64,000 bases of DNA from Norana najaformis (GCA_964023275.1 OZ029913.1:45573976-45637975), one strand, 5' to 3'. Counted from the first letter of the stretch, positions 45,302 to 56,890 are shown. Numbers and translations: made by a program. Notes: a model not told the origin generated them from the letters alone.

Positions 45302-45335
45302 GAGGCAAGGTGGACTCTGTGATCCACCTTGCCTC
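45302..45335. repeat. Perfect 13-bp hairpin with 8-base loop
   Basis: GAGGCAAGGTGGA at 45302-45314 is exactly complementary to TCCACCTTGCCTC at 45323-45335, with loop CTCTGTGA. It does not match the histone 3' stem-loop. Confidence 0.9.
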
Positions 45336-45414
45336 GCTTTTAGTGTGAAATCCAGTATGTAGTATCGCAATTTTTATTGGACAATAAAATTAAAATTATA
45401 TTTTGATATTTATT

Positions 45415-45947
45415 TTGTATTGTTGTTGTTATTGTTGTTGTTGTTATTGTTGTTGTTATTGTTTTTGTAGTAGTAGTAGTTGTTATTGTTCTTCTTCTTC
45501 TACTGCTTCTTCTTCTCTTTCTTTTCTTCTTCTCCTTCTTCTTCTTCTCCTTCTTCTACTTCTCCTTCTTCTTCTTCTTCTTCTTCTTCTTCTTCTTCTT
45601 CTTCTCCTTCTTCTTCTCCTTCTTCTTCTTCGTCTCCTTCTTCTTCTTCTTCTCCTCCTCCTTCTTCTCCTTCTTCTCCTTCTTCTTCTTCTTCTCCTTG
45701 TTCTTCTCCTTCTTCTTCTTCTCCTCCTCCTCCTTCTTCTTCTTCTTCTTCTCCTTCTTCTTCTTCTTCTTCTTCTTCTTCTTCTTCTCCTTCTTCTTCT
45801 TCTTCTTCTTCTTCTCCTCCTCCTTCTTCTTCTGCTTCTTCTGCTTCTTCTGCTTCTTCTTCTTCTCCTCCTCCTCCTCGTCCTGGTCCTTCTTCTTCTT
45901 ATTATTATTGTTGTTATTCGGTGATTTCCAGCGCCTGAAACGCAAAG

Positions 45948-45984
<37 letters not shown>

Positions 45985-46001
45985 GTTAATATTATTATTA
46001 T

Positions 46002-46040
<39 letters not shown>

Positions 46041-46043
46041 CAC

Positions 46044-46075
<32 letters not shown>

Positions 46076-46124
46076 GATGTAGTAGTATTAGTAGTAGTAG
46101 TTTATTATCTTCAATTATGAAACA

Positions 46125-46207
<83 letters not shown>

Positions 46208-46210
46208 GCC
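45415..46210. repeat. Compound triplet microsatellite block: (GTT)n, (TTC/CTC)n, (ATT)n, (ACT)n
   Basis: About 400 bp of nearly pure pyrimidine (TTC/TCC) at 45490-45900. (ATT) and (ACT) runs follow at 45900-46095, and a clean (ATT)n of about 90 bp at 46116-46207. Every long frame here is a low-complexity artefact. Confidence 0.95.
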
Positions 46211-46404
46211 TATTATTATTTTATACGGACTGATGACTAGTGACATTATTACTTAGACCAAGTAAGGGCACATTACAAGAGTCACAAAGAAAAATTAAAT
46301 ATCCAAAACTGCTAATAATTACTTGTACATATATGCACACACGTATACACACATACATCCATACGCACATTTATGCCGGCATACATACGTATATACATAC
46401 ACTG

Positions 46405-46663
46405 GGTTGCCAATCTCTTTAGCCTGCCGTAGAGCTCCGTTCTTGGCCCACTGCTGTACATTTTGTATATCGCTGACATTGCAATTGTCCTGGTCTCCTG
46501 TGGTGAACTGTGTCAGCTCTGTGCTGATGACATCCAGGCTTACTTGCATGGCCCGGCATCGGATGCTATTACTGCAGCGGCTACAGTACAGCGGGGTATG
46601 GTGGCGCTTCGGACTTGGATGTCGTCCAATCGTTTGCGCCTCAGTCTATGCAAAACGAAGTGA
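46405..46663 (+). pseudogene. Jockey-like LINE RT palm fragment
   Basis: Reads RSSVLGPLLYILYIADI-like, then ELCQLCADDIQAYLHGPASD with the ADD catalytic pair intact, then GMVALRTWMSSNRLRLSLCK. It is truncated on both sides and abuts the Gypsy relic. Confidence 0.7.
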
Positions 46664-49120
46664 GGAGAGGGAGATGAAAATGGAAGAACTGCATATGCAG
46701 AAGGAGGGAAAGAGAAGGCGCAACAAGCTCGAAAAGAAACTGAACAGACGCTTAAAGAAGGACTTGAATTGCAACGAAAGCAGTTTGAGATTCAGTTGGA
46801 ACAGTTGTGGAAAGATCGTGAAGAATATGCTGGAACAAGTGACTGACTCTGACAGGCTGAGAAAAATTGATGAAGATATTCAAAGGCAACAGTTGGAGAA
46901 GAAAAAGCGTTAGGAAGAAAAGGAAATAGCATAAATTTTAGAATTAAAGCATATGGAGGAGCTGAACATGCAGAAAGACAGTTTGGAACGAGCGGAAGCG
47001 GAAAAGCAAGAACATTTAGCAACGAAACAAGTAAAAACAGCACTGAAGGCAACACCGTTGAAAGAAATGATTACCGAGCAGAAGGAGCGAAGCAACGAAG
47101 AAAACAATGCAGTTATTAGAGATCGAACAAGAAGAAAGACGTAGAGTTGAAGATCAAGAGAGAAGGCAGCAGAGATATGAATACGAGAGACTAAACAGAG
47201 AAGCTGAAGAGGAAAGAAGGAGAGAAGAACGGGAAGAGAAGCGGAGGAAAAATGAAGAAGGTGAATGGTTAGTGGCTAAAATTAAAAAGACAGATGATGG
47301 CATGACACACATGTTGCCCAAAATGACTTTGGACATGATGGAAGACCATTTTATTTTGAAACAGTGGGAATGCATTTCATAGTTTCAGTGTAGCATAGGG
47401 TGAAGTTCTTCCTCCCATTAATGACATCGAAAGCCTGACAGTTTTAAAAAGAATGATCATCTGCTGGTTTTGACGATAATGGCAAAGTCAAAGATCACTT
47501 GTTAAAGAAATTTAAATTGACACCGAGGAAGTACAGATCTCGCTTTGTAGGTGCAAAAACCGTTGAAGAAATATCTCTTATGTTCACGGCTCGATAGCAA
47601 AACTTGTTGAATTACTGCGTGAGGAGTAGAAAGATCGATAAGGATTGTGAAAAGTTGTTTGATTGTAGCGGATAAATTGTTATTACCAAATCCGTTGCAG
47701 TTTGTATTGTCGATGGAAGGAACTGAATGTCTTGAGGCTATAATAAGCAGATTTAGCTGATACAGGTGTCAACAATATTATTTTAGTATTTCCCGCTAAA
47801 CCAAGTTACGAGCAATGCGGAGGAAATCCAAATCAAAGTGCAACTTGGAAAGTTTCCAGACGTGGAAAAATTTAATACAGAACAAGGAAATTAATTTAGG
47901 AGTAAAGGTGCGAAGACATCTATTCCAGTTGAACAGGACAAGAGAGTGGAAATATCTGAGTGCAATTTGTGTAGTAATCCACAACAGACATATGTAAAGA
48001 ATGAGTGAAAAGAGAAGATAATGAACATATGGGAACGTTGGTAAAATGTCATCATATTTGTGGACCAGAGAGGGACTTGGTTAAGGACTGTAGAATGCCA
48101 GCAAATCGTATATTTATTGCTAAGAATTGTTTGCTAAATCCAGATGAAGTAAGACTGAATCGAATTCAGATTATCAGTGTTCCTGAAATGGAGTTACTCA
48201 GGAGACGGAAGTGAAATTTGTTATATAATGTGCACATGATGTGCAACGAGAAGCATTGTTTAATACAAAAGTTAAGAAGGAAACAGTGGAAAAATATAAC
48301 CGTAAAGTGATGATAAAGAAACCATTATTGCAGTACGTTGATGTATAAATTTGTGGTGCGAACGATGGGAGACAAGTTGGCATTGATAAGTTCAGGCACG
48401 GAAATACCAGTAATTAGTCAATAGTTACTGAATGGAATGAATGTGGAAGAGGTTGGAAAGGTCAGTTCACAATGTGTGGCTGCAGGCCCTACTGACGACC
48501 ATATAAAATTGACGCTGTTCTAGAAGCCAGTGTTTCCACGTCACCGCTGCCCAGCCTTCCAGCGGAGTGGACCCAAAAGACGATCCAGAAGAAGCAGAAA
48601 GACGATCCCGAACTTGGGTGAATCATTAAAAAGAAGTTGGCATCAGAGACCGCGGCCGTCTTCAAAGAAACCCGAGCGCTGAGTGGCAACATGACGGCTT
48701 TAGTAGCTCAGTGACGACAGCTGAAAATTGAGAATGAATTGTTGGATCGATGCCAACACAGGACAAGTGGAATGGGATCAGTCGATTCCACCGCCAGGTC
48801 GGTGGGCCACATTAATCCAATTTTCACATGAAGGGATAACCGGAAGGCAGCTAGGGTTAAGACAAACCCTGGGCCAACTTCAGAATCGAGCTTACTGACG
48901 GGGATGAAGGGAAGCTGCCTGGGCCTATTTCCTACGATGTACTGCCTGCGCCAAGTACCAGCGTGTTGACCCACCTCAAGATTGGGAGTTGGAGGATCAG
49001 CCTAATATTAAGTGTTTTGAACCTGTCCAAGAAGATCTGCAGCATGAAATAGGGTTTGAGGAGAGGCAAAGTCGACCTCGTAGAACTGTAGGGAAACCTA
49101 CTTGCTACCGACAGTAAAAT
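46664..49120 (+). pseudogene. Ty3/Gypsy-like retrotransposon relic, gag and integrase fragments
   Basis: In order, in drifting frames: a long Glu/Lys/Arg coiled coil (46680-47260); EWLVAKIKKTDDGMTHMLPK at the start of the gag core (47265); VKDHLLKKFKLTPRKYRSRF (about 47485), the core 'LLxxFxLTxxxYRxxF' block; a damaged zinc knuckle around CGPERDLVKDCRM (48060); the RT-to-integrase linker EWTQKTIQKKQKDDPELG (48560); then LGQLQNRAYWRGWREAAW and CTACAKYQRV of the integrase HHCC zinc domain (48870-48970). Protease, RT and the integrase core are deleted. Many stops; not functional. Confidence 0.7.
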
Positions 49121-49194
49121 GGCTCACAAGTGTTGAACCTGGCGTTATATAGCCGAAGACTTTGATTAATATGATTAAAGACTAGGCTTTAGTT

Positions 49195-49372
49195 ATTCAG
49201 ATAGCCTCGTTGAATTGCAGTTACGCATTTTATTGGTCTAACCTCTTCTGCAATAAAGTAATCACAATATCGCTTTGCGATCGAGGTGCTGTATAATCGA
49301 CGTTCGTATTCAGGCCAAATGAAAAGTGACTGCCTTAAGTTTTGTTTTGCATAGCCCTATTCAGAGCAGCTG
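49195..49372 (+). repeat. LTR-like segment after the Gypsy relic
   Basis: It directly follows the gag/integrase relic, contains AATAAAG near 49254, and is repeated in inverse orientation at 52088-52258. It is probably part of the 3' LTR. The LTR ends were not identified and no 5' LTR was seen. Confidence 0.45.
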
Positions 49373-51100
49373 GGCACGTACAGCCACATGTAATTCGAGT
49401 ACTTTTTCTTGCGATAATGGTGTTAATTGTGTATGTTTGTTGAGTTTTATGGAAATTGCCTGGCACTTGGTGCTGGGAACGAGTTATTGGGCTACGCGCA
49501 CCCCTCAACGGGTTCGATTCCTGTAGTTGTTTGGGTTTCAGGAACTTCCCTCCCGTTACTGGATTGCCTGGTGATGATCCCTAGCAGATGACTCCAACCT
49601 TCCGCGTAATACGGTTTCTTTTCAGCTGTGTCAAAAAGAATTTCATGTTTGATTTTTATGACATATTTTAGTTTAAAAGAACTGCTTAGCCGTGTAGAGG
49701 CTACTTTTTTGAGCTGCTTCGAGAGTTCCTTGTGTTTAATTTAGTACTGAAATTATAAGTTTATCAAGGTTCACTGATGACTTAATGGTACTATTGTAAA
49801 TAGATTTGCTTTGGCATAACAGGGTGCCAAGTTGCATTTTGAATGTGTATCTGATGTGCAGTGAAATTTTGACGCAAGCACTAATGGTCTGCCAACAGAT
49901 CTCAATGCACCAGAAGGGAATTGTTATTAAGATTTCACGTACAATGTCAAAGATCTGTTGTTCTGCAATCATGATTATTGAAAATGAAGTGACCTAGTTT
50001 TATAGTGAACAGAAATGCGGCTCTTATTAATGGCACCTAATGTTTAATTGGGTTATGATGTTACCTGTATTAAGGGGATACGTTTCTTTGTTTACAGCGA
50101 TAAATATCCCAGTTGAGACATTAAATCTTGCGCGATTATGACTTCTATATGAACATGTTGATTTTAATATATTTTCTCTTAGAAGGGCATCTCACAACGT
50201 ACATTTGTAATTAGACTTGAGAGCAGAACTGCGAGTCTGTATTTATGGTGCTCCAGTGTAAGTGCCACTCGCTGCTACAAGCTAATATTTTGTGTCAATG
50301 TTAGGCTTATTTTGAAAGAATGAATGAGTGCTTAAGATGATGGAAGAAGAGAGAGGAGTGTAGTTTTTTTATTATGGGCATTGTTGAGAAGTTTTAAAGG
50401 ACTATAACTTTAGACAAAGAAACTATTGGACTTCGGCCCGTTGGATTATGAACCCTAGTGTTGAAAGATGGTTTGAGGTTACTGTAACAGGTGAGCGTAG
50501 CTAAGGAGTCGTGTCAAATTGCCAACATTTTAATCCCTCATAGAGCCTTGTATAGTTTTGGAGAAAATGACATTGTGAAAAGGAGGTTCAGTGTCTGAGT
50601 AAAACGATAAAGTTTAGTGTGGCAAAGTTGTTTTGTCACAAGATTTTATCGCCATTCGAATTCTTCAGCGAACTGTTATTTTAAGATAGGTGGCATAGGT
50701 CACAAATTAGCTGGATAAGTATAGGCCCCTATGCATCTACTTCGAGCCTCAGGGATATGTAAATGAGAATTAGACCGTCGGAGGCTACCATTAGCCGTGT
50801 GTATCCTACCGGTCAGGATTTGGACCAATGAGCGGCCTAGAAAATAAGTCGAGGTCGCATCAAGGGTAATGCGAGCCTTGCGTAATCATCTTGTTGATCT
50901 TGAAAGTAATCGAAGAGATCCGAGTTTCTGTCCTTGTAAAGTCGTATTTCTTGTATTTATGGTAGAAATTCGAGAGCGATTATTTTGTTTGTATGTGCTT
51001 GAGTATCGATCTTACGACCCAGGTGATCTCTTGCTTAATCGATTTTCCGTAGGAGGAAACCAATCGTGTATGATAGGAAGTGCCACGATCGCGTAGAACT
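49373..51100. other. Unrecognised sequence downstream of the Gypsy relic
   Basis: May include the remainder of an LTR. GGGTTCGATTCC near 49507 is B-box-like but isolated. No gene seen. Confidence 0.45.
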
Positions 51101-51104
51101 CAGA

Positions 51105-51245
51105 TACGGTAGCTGATCGGATAAAGCGCTTGGCTTGTAACACGAGGAGTACAGGTTCGAACCTTCCCTGAGAGGGTTACTGTGCAGGGACCTTGAGCAA
51201 GTCATTCACTCACAATTGCTCAAAGTCAGTGTCGATGCGTATTCA
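51105..51245 (+). repeat. tRNA-derived CORE-SINE-like element
   Basis: A tRNA-like head with A box TAGCTGATCGGAT and B box AGGTTCGAACC is followed by GTGCAGGGACCTTGAGCAAG and TCATTCACTCACAATTGCTC. This resembles the conserved core of CORE-SINEs such as MIR (GTGTGACCTTGGGCAAGTCA). The anticodon arm is not well paired, so it is not a tRNA gene. Confidence 0.6.
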
Positions 51246-52087
51246 TTACGCCCAGATAGCGGCGCCGTTGGCGGCGCCCGGAGTGCTTGTGTGGAGAAAA
51301 GAACATTTTCAGAGGGGCGCCACATTCTGGCAGTCCACTGGTCTGTCTGAGGGGCACGGGCATAAGGGCGCCGGGAGCGAACCGCCCCCACATCCATAGC
51401 TAAATTCGCCACTGAGCAGCACTTAATAAGTGCAGAAGTAATAATTAAAAAGACAACGTGTTTAGGGTAGCAGACATCAGGATTCGAACCCGATTACCCA
51501 TGTTGGGTAGAAATCTGATATAAGTGGCACAGATAAATGTTGTGCTATTATTTGGATATACTGTCCACATTTAGTCCTTGGAAGCCATTACTGAAGGAAG
51601 GAGCCTCAGTCCCTTTGCCGATCGAAACCCTCTGTGCCCAAGTGAACGAATCGGTGGGCGAAATAGGATATTGTACGGGGAAACGGGAGTTTGTCCCCGA
51701 TATCAACCGTCCACCAACTTGAGATCAAACCTGTTGCAGAACGAACCCCGACTTCTGGGACAGCTCGTCTTAGACGAGTGCCAGAGTGGGGGTACTGAAT
51801 GAACCTCTTCAGAGTCGACCTTGTGATCCGGAGTCGAGTCTTCGGGTGGCCCCCTACAGCCACATTACGTGCTGGATTTTGACAGAGTTTGAGCCGCCCC
51901 AATAGAATCATCAGTGAACCATAAATCAAGTGGCTGACTTATTGGGCAGCTTTCATCAGACAGCATTGGTTGGCAACGGCTCTAGGATGGGTGGGAAATA
52001 AGAAGGTCGGGAAGTGTAATTGCTCGGATCTAATTCATTTAGCTAAATTTGTCCATAATTGAGGTAACGCCACCGAATAAGCCCAGC
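51246..52087. other. Unrecognised intergenic sequence
   Basis: Short open frames on both strands at 51.5-51.9 kb match nothing I know. A minus-strand B-box-like GGGTTCGAATCC lies near 51483. Confidence 0.4.
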
Positions 52088-52258
52088 TGCTTTGAATATG
52101 CAAAACAGAAATTAAGGCAGTCGCTTTTCACTTGGCCTTAATACGAGAGTCGATTATTCAGCACTTCGATCGCAAAGCGATATTGTGACTGATTTATTGC
52201 AGAAGGGATTAGACCAATAAAATGCGTAATTGCAGTTCAACGAGTTTATCAGAATAAC
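52088..52258 (-). repeat. Inverted copy of the LTR-like segment
   Basis: CACAATATCGCTTTGCGATC, TGCAATAAATCAGTCAC and AATTAAGGCAGTCGCTTTTC match 49195-49372 in inverse orientation over about 170 bp, at roughly four in five bases or better. Confidence 0.65.
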
Positions 52259-53207
52259 AAAAGCAAAGGACAATAGTTACATTAACCTGGTTCGACAGAA
52301 TTTATTCTCGTTGCTGAAAATGTTCAACATGCAAGTCAACAGAAACGACAGGTACTGGGCCCGTGGGTCATTTGACAGGTGACATCTAATTTTGAGCGCA
52401 TGTGTGCTGCCATCTTGAAATTCTACATTTTGCACCGTCACCACATTAGTGAAGCCAGAGCTTAAACGTCGTGCTTGAGCTCGATGCAGCGTATGCCGTC
52501 TTTGGAAAGTTTAAGCTTAACGCAGACCACTTTATCATTTTGGCCTAATTGGAAACTATGCTGTAGTAGCAAAATTTTATTTGTTCAGCCCATCCTACTA
52601 GTAGTTAGGCTCATAGAAACTTATGTTTACGCATTTTAAAAGTAAACTTTTGTCATGCATTAGGTTCTACAACTGGGCTCATATGTAGGGCCCAACCTAA
52701 TTCACGGGAAAAAATGCAAATTACACGGGCGTTTTGGGGAAAAAACGCAAATTACACGGAAATTTCACGGAAGGTTTAAACGATCCGAATTTGTCGGTAG
52801 TTTTCCTTGCTACACATGCTTAAAGTGAAATATCGATGGCAGAAGATATGCACATTGTAAAGCAGATTTAGCCAACTCACTCGCTATCATTAGTGTTATT
52901 GGTCTTTCATTCACCAGTCACATATAATACAGTTCACTTATTCGAAGTCAACATTAAAAACAAGACAACAATGGCAACTCGGTGACAAATGGCAATCAAT
53001 CAGTCCAGACTAATCAGAAATTACCGTTCAGTCAGTGTTTCGATTACAGTCTACTCATCCGTATTCAATTCATTGCACACCGTGTACACAGAAACATGTG
53101 ACGTCATTATAAATTTGTATGTAAGCAAAAAGAAGTCAATCAGCGGAAGTTAGTAAGTATGTAAGCGTTTTGCGTGAAATTGCCGAAAATCGTGCACTAA
53201 ACATCAA

Positions 53208-54542
53208 CAATCGGTTTTTATCCCTTTACCCAAAAAGGTGACCTGCTTTGCTGTGAGAATTACAGAACCATCGCGCTGGTTTCTCATGCAAGCAAAATTC
53301 TACTGAGAGTCATTCTCGAGCGCATTCAAGCCAAGCTTGACACTGAATTGGCTCCTGAACAGGCCGGTTTCAGACCCAAACGAGGCACTCGCGATCAGAT
53401 AATGAACCTCCGGATTATCATGGAAAAAGCAAAAGAGAGAAGCCAGCCTCTCTACTTTTGCTTCATTGATTTCGCAAAAGCGTTTGATATGGTGCAACAC
53501 GGTCAACTATGGTTGGCCATGCTGGACATGGGTTTTCCTCCACAGCTTGTCCAACTGCTACGGAACCTTTACAAACAACAACGCGCAGCCGTCAAAACTG
53601 ATAACATCTCCTCTGAACGGTTCCGCGTTAAGAAAGGCGTTCGACAAGGTTGTAACATCTCTCCTTGCCTATTTAACATCCTCGCGGAACAAGTGATGCG
53701 TAAAGCGCTTGATAGATTCACTGGTGGCTTTAGAATCGGCGGTAAAGTCATCAGTAATCTCAGATATGCCGATGACATCCTCTTGGTCGCTACTTCACCG
53801 GAGGAACTCCAGGAACTCGTCCGAAGAGTCGAAACCGCTGCTGAGGAGTACAGTTTAAAGATAAATACTTCGAAAACGAAAGTCATGACCAACACCGACG
53901 AGGTCCTCGAGGTTTTAGTTGCAGGCGATAAACTCAAGCAGGTTGATAACTTTACATACCTGGGCAGCAAAATTTCAAGCGACGCAAAGTGTTCAGGCGA
54001 TGTTAAGTCCAGATTGGCCATGGGTATGGAAGTCATGGTGAAACTCACGAAGGTCTGGAAAAACAAATCCATCAGCACTCAAACCAAACTTCGTTTGATG
54101 AAATCCCTGGTGTGGTCAGTTGCAACCTATGGGTGCGAATCATGGACGCTCAAAAAAGTTGAAGAGAAGCAAATCCAGATTTTTGAGAACAAGTGCATTC
54201 GAAAGCTTCTGCTCATCCCCTGGACGCTCAAGCTTACCACGGAGCAAGTTTATCACCTTGCTAGAACTTACCCCGAGCTCTTGAGTTCCACTAAAGCTCG
54301 CAAACTCCGCTATTTTGGTCACATCATTAGACTTCCTCAAGATTCCATAGGAAATTCTATCATTCTGGGTCACGTTGAAGGCTATCGACACCGTGGCAGA
54401 CCCCAAATTAACTGGATCGAGGGACTAACCTTTCTGGTTCTTATCTTCTCGCCGCTGCACGCAATAGGCGTCAATGGAGAGCTCTAGTCCATTCATGTAG
54501 CCAACCGTCGCGCAGCGACGTTGGTGCATGACATGACATGAC
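53208..54542 (+). mobile_element. 5'-truncated LINE copy with target-site duplication, nested in the hAT element
   Basis: Bounded by exact 9-bp repeats AAACATCAA at 53199-53207 and 54543-54551. The 3' end is a short CATGACATGACATGAC tail instead of poly(A), as in RTE-like elements. The body is a reverse transcriptase frame starting inside the domain, so the copy is 5'-truncated. Confidence 0.85.
53226..54487 (+). pseudogene. Non-LTR reverse transcriptase, partial
   Basis: A long frame, open from about 53226, has RT blocks in order: QKGDLLCCENYRTIALVSHA, PEQAGFRPKRGTRDQI, FCFIDFAKAFDMVQHGQLWL, KKGVRQGCNISPCLFNILAE, NLRYADDILLVATS (catalytic YADD intact), INTSKTKVM and NFTYLGSKIS. Then come the thumb and the 'YGCESWTLKKVEEKQIQIFE' and 'GRPQINWIEG' C-terminal blocks. 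A frameshift near 54440 separates the last RRQWRALVHS-like piece. The endonuclease is absent because of 5' truncation. The relative lack of stops suggests a fairly recent insertion. Confidence 0.85.
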
Positions 54543-54699
54543 AAACATCAAGAAAACGACCTAAAATGCGGGAAAAATACCAAAATCTTAGGATTACACG
54601 CGATTTCACGGACATTTGCCAATTACACGGAAACTTACCAATTACACGGATCGTGTCACGTACGTGTAATCGTGAATTAGGTTGGGCCCTACTCATATG

Positions 54700-56080
54700 T
54701 ATGTGATATTTAGTACAAATACTGTAACAATAACTTGTATAATACGACAACTCAAGCTCAAAATAATGAACAAATTGAATAAGAAGGATGACTACTAAAG
54801 CACTCACACAGGTCTCTGGAGTTGTAAAATGCAATAAATGCGTGAACAATTGTCAATATTCTCAACAAAACGTTCAATATACTGGCAAATGTTGCAAATT
54901 TTCAATAAATGGGAAAATGTCAAAAACTTTCAACAAATCGGAAAATCGTTTGAGATTTTACCGATAGCCAGATACTCTGAAATTTTAGAATTGTGCAGTC
55001 ATACCTTTTGCTTAAGGAGTAAGTTTCAGTATAAATTTATAGGCCAATTCATATCTCCAAAATCGTAGGCGAACCCCACTGGGAGCCTACGACGCTCCCC
55101 AGACACTGACTGCATCTAGTTAAGGACATTCGGTCAACTGATCGGGTGCAGAGAAGAGCAACAAAGATGATCGAAGGATGTAGAGTCAGCTGCTGTAGGC
55201 CTACGAGAAAAAACGCGCAAGGTATTGAGCCTCGAAAGCCTGCAGATGAGCCTACAAGAAGTGATCCTAGTGATGTTGTAGAAACCTTCTAGATTTTGAA
55301 AGGTAAATTCTTCTCAGTTGACCACGGACGATGTAGAGGTCATAAGCTGAAGCTTCAGAAGAAACGATTTATACTGAATGTGAGAAAGTAATTTTGCCAC
55401 CAGAGACATATAAGGGATTAGACCCTTAAACAGAGTATCGATCGAGTCGCAGTAGGCCCTACTGAGATAGTTGATTATATAGGTGCTAGTCCTCCCACTC
55501 ATGCCACTCCACAAAGTGCTATTACTAAATACATAAATAGGCATCATATGCTCCAAAATCGTTGTCGGTCGGGCATCTGCCCCGGGTCCCGCTTTGGAGC
55601 TTCTTACGACTCTTCCCCGACCCTATTAAAAAGTGGGGGCGTTATTTGCCTTATTGGATAAGCAGGTATTGAGGGATATCATATTTTGGCCGCAAACAAG
55701 ATAATCTCACTGTCACGTTGCCGAGTCACATCGAACAGAAGTCTTTTTATTAATTAACTGAGACGTAACGTAGACCGAAAATTAAGTTCAACAGTAGTTC
55801 AGTAGTTCTGCAAAGTTCAACATCGTCTGAAGAGTTCGGCTCGGTCTCCCCAAAGAGTCACTTCCCCCCCATTTAACAAGTCTGGCAATCCCTCGACAAT
55901 CCCTGGTGAATCTGTCTGGCACTCTCACATCAGGTAAGTGTCCAAATTCCCCGCCCATGGCGCACCTCCAGCTACCATCAGTGAACACCAGAGGGCACCA
56001 CCGGACGCACGTGCTGATGACGACACGAGGAACGTGACACTCACAACCAGACAAAACTTTCTGTAGTCTACTGGTTAGTA
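54700..56080. other. Unrecognised intergenic sequence
   Basis: No gene or repeat family recognised. Short frames only. Confidence 0.45.
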
Positions 56081-56084
56081 TTTA

Positions 56085-56195
56085 AGTGTAAATTCCATAT
56101 CAATGCACAGTGGGATTCGAATTCCCGAGACGCAGATCTCGAGCAGAAAGGCGGACGCATTAATAGTACGGCAATATATGACGTCTTGTGCCACG
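56085..56195 (-). repeat. tRNA-derived SINE head
   Basis: The minus strand reads TTAATGCGTCCGCCTTTCTG, then GGGAATTCGAATCCC, a B-box-like palindromic T arm. The A-box region is weak. Confidence 0.4.
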
Positions 56196-56404
56196 CTGTT
56201 ACAGCATGTATGACATACTGTTGTACTAGGTTGTTATCGTTGTTTTATTACCTCTGTAAATATTTTTATGTTATATTTTGTCATTGTGGCCTAAATAACG
56301 CTTCAGCAGTCTGCTAGCAGACTTCACAGAATGCGACATCACAGTTTAATTTTTTGTATGAAGAAAGTCAGTTTTATGAAGCAGTATCAGTTCTCTTCAT
56401 CTGT

Positions 56405-56890
56405 ATCTTCTAATCTGATCTAATTACTTCTATAGTGCCGTTATCATAATGCTCAAGACATCAGTCGATGGTCGCTTAAAGTGCAATCGTAATCAAAATC
56501 ATAATTGATTGGACAATGGAGAAACCATGTTGAATTTAGACAGGTCAGAGAAACCACAAACCACAAGCTGTGGTGGATAAGCAAGTTGAAACATACGACT
56601 TTTAAGTTTAGACCTGAATGACGTCACAGAATGAACAGAACTTGGCAGCAAATTCCAAAGCTGTGGACTAGCAACTGAGAACGCTCTGGAACGCAAAACT
56701 GTTCTGGTAAGAAGGACAAGAGTTCGTTTACTTTGATCGAGTGCACTATTTGTTGGTGTGACGGTTGAGCATGGAACAAAGATAGGTTGGCTGATTAAAA
56801 TGTAGAACTGTGTGAACTATAACACAGATTTTAAACTGGATTCTTTGTTCAATGGGCAATCAGTGTAACAAATGCAATATTGCTGCTATA
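56405..56890 (-). pseudogene. L2/CR1-like LINE 3' end with C-terminal coding relic
   Basis: The minus strand is open for SRAFSVASPQLWNLLPSSVH, SVTSFRSKLKSRMFQLAYPP (56499-56696), the typical end of the ORF2 protein. The 3' end is GGCACTATAGAAGTAATTAG with a short GATTAG tail. It is the best-preserved copy of the family in the window. Confidence 0.7.

Larger units (their letters stand above)
52686..54691. mobile_element. hAT-type non-autonomous transposon with perfect TSD, interrupted by a LINE
   Basis: Perfect 21-bp terminal inverted repeats start TAGGGCCCAACCTAATTCAC at 52686 and end as their complement at 54691. They are flanked by exact 8-bp direct repeats CTCATATG at 52678-52685 and 54692-54699. 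An 8-bp duplication with TAGGG...CCCTA ends is the hAT signature. AATTACACGG/TTTCACGG motifs recur just inside both ends, as subterminal repeats do in hAT elements. Without the LINE insertion the element is about 0.66 kb and encodes nothing recognisable. Confidence 0.85.

Noticed and set aside
45403..46120. Several 130-190 residue frames rich in Leu, Ser, Arg or Lys
   Set aside because: They are translations of triplet microsatellites in different frames, with no non-repetitive protein sequence.
51105..51175. tRNA-Thr gene
   Set aside because: A and B boxes are present, but the anticodon, T and acceptor stems do not pair well and a CORE-like body follows, so it is a SINE head.
53569..54078. 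169-residue minus-strand frame
   Set aside because: Shadow of the LINE reverse transcriptase on the plus strand.
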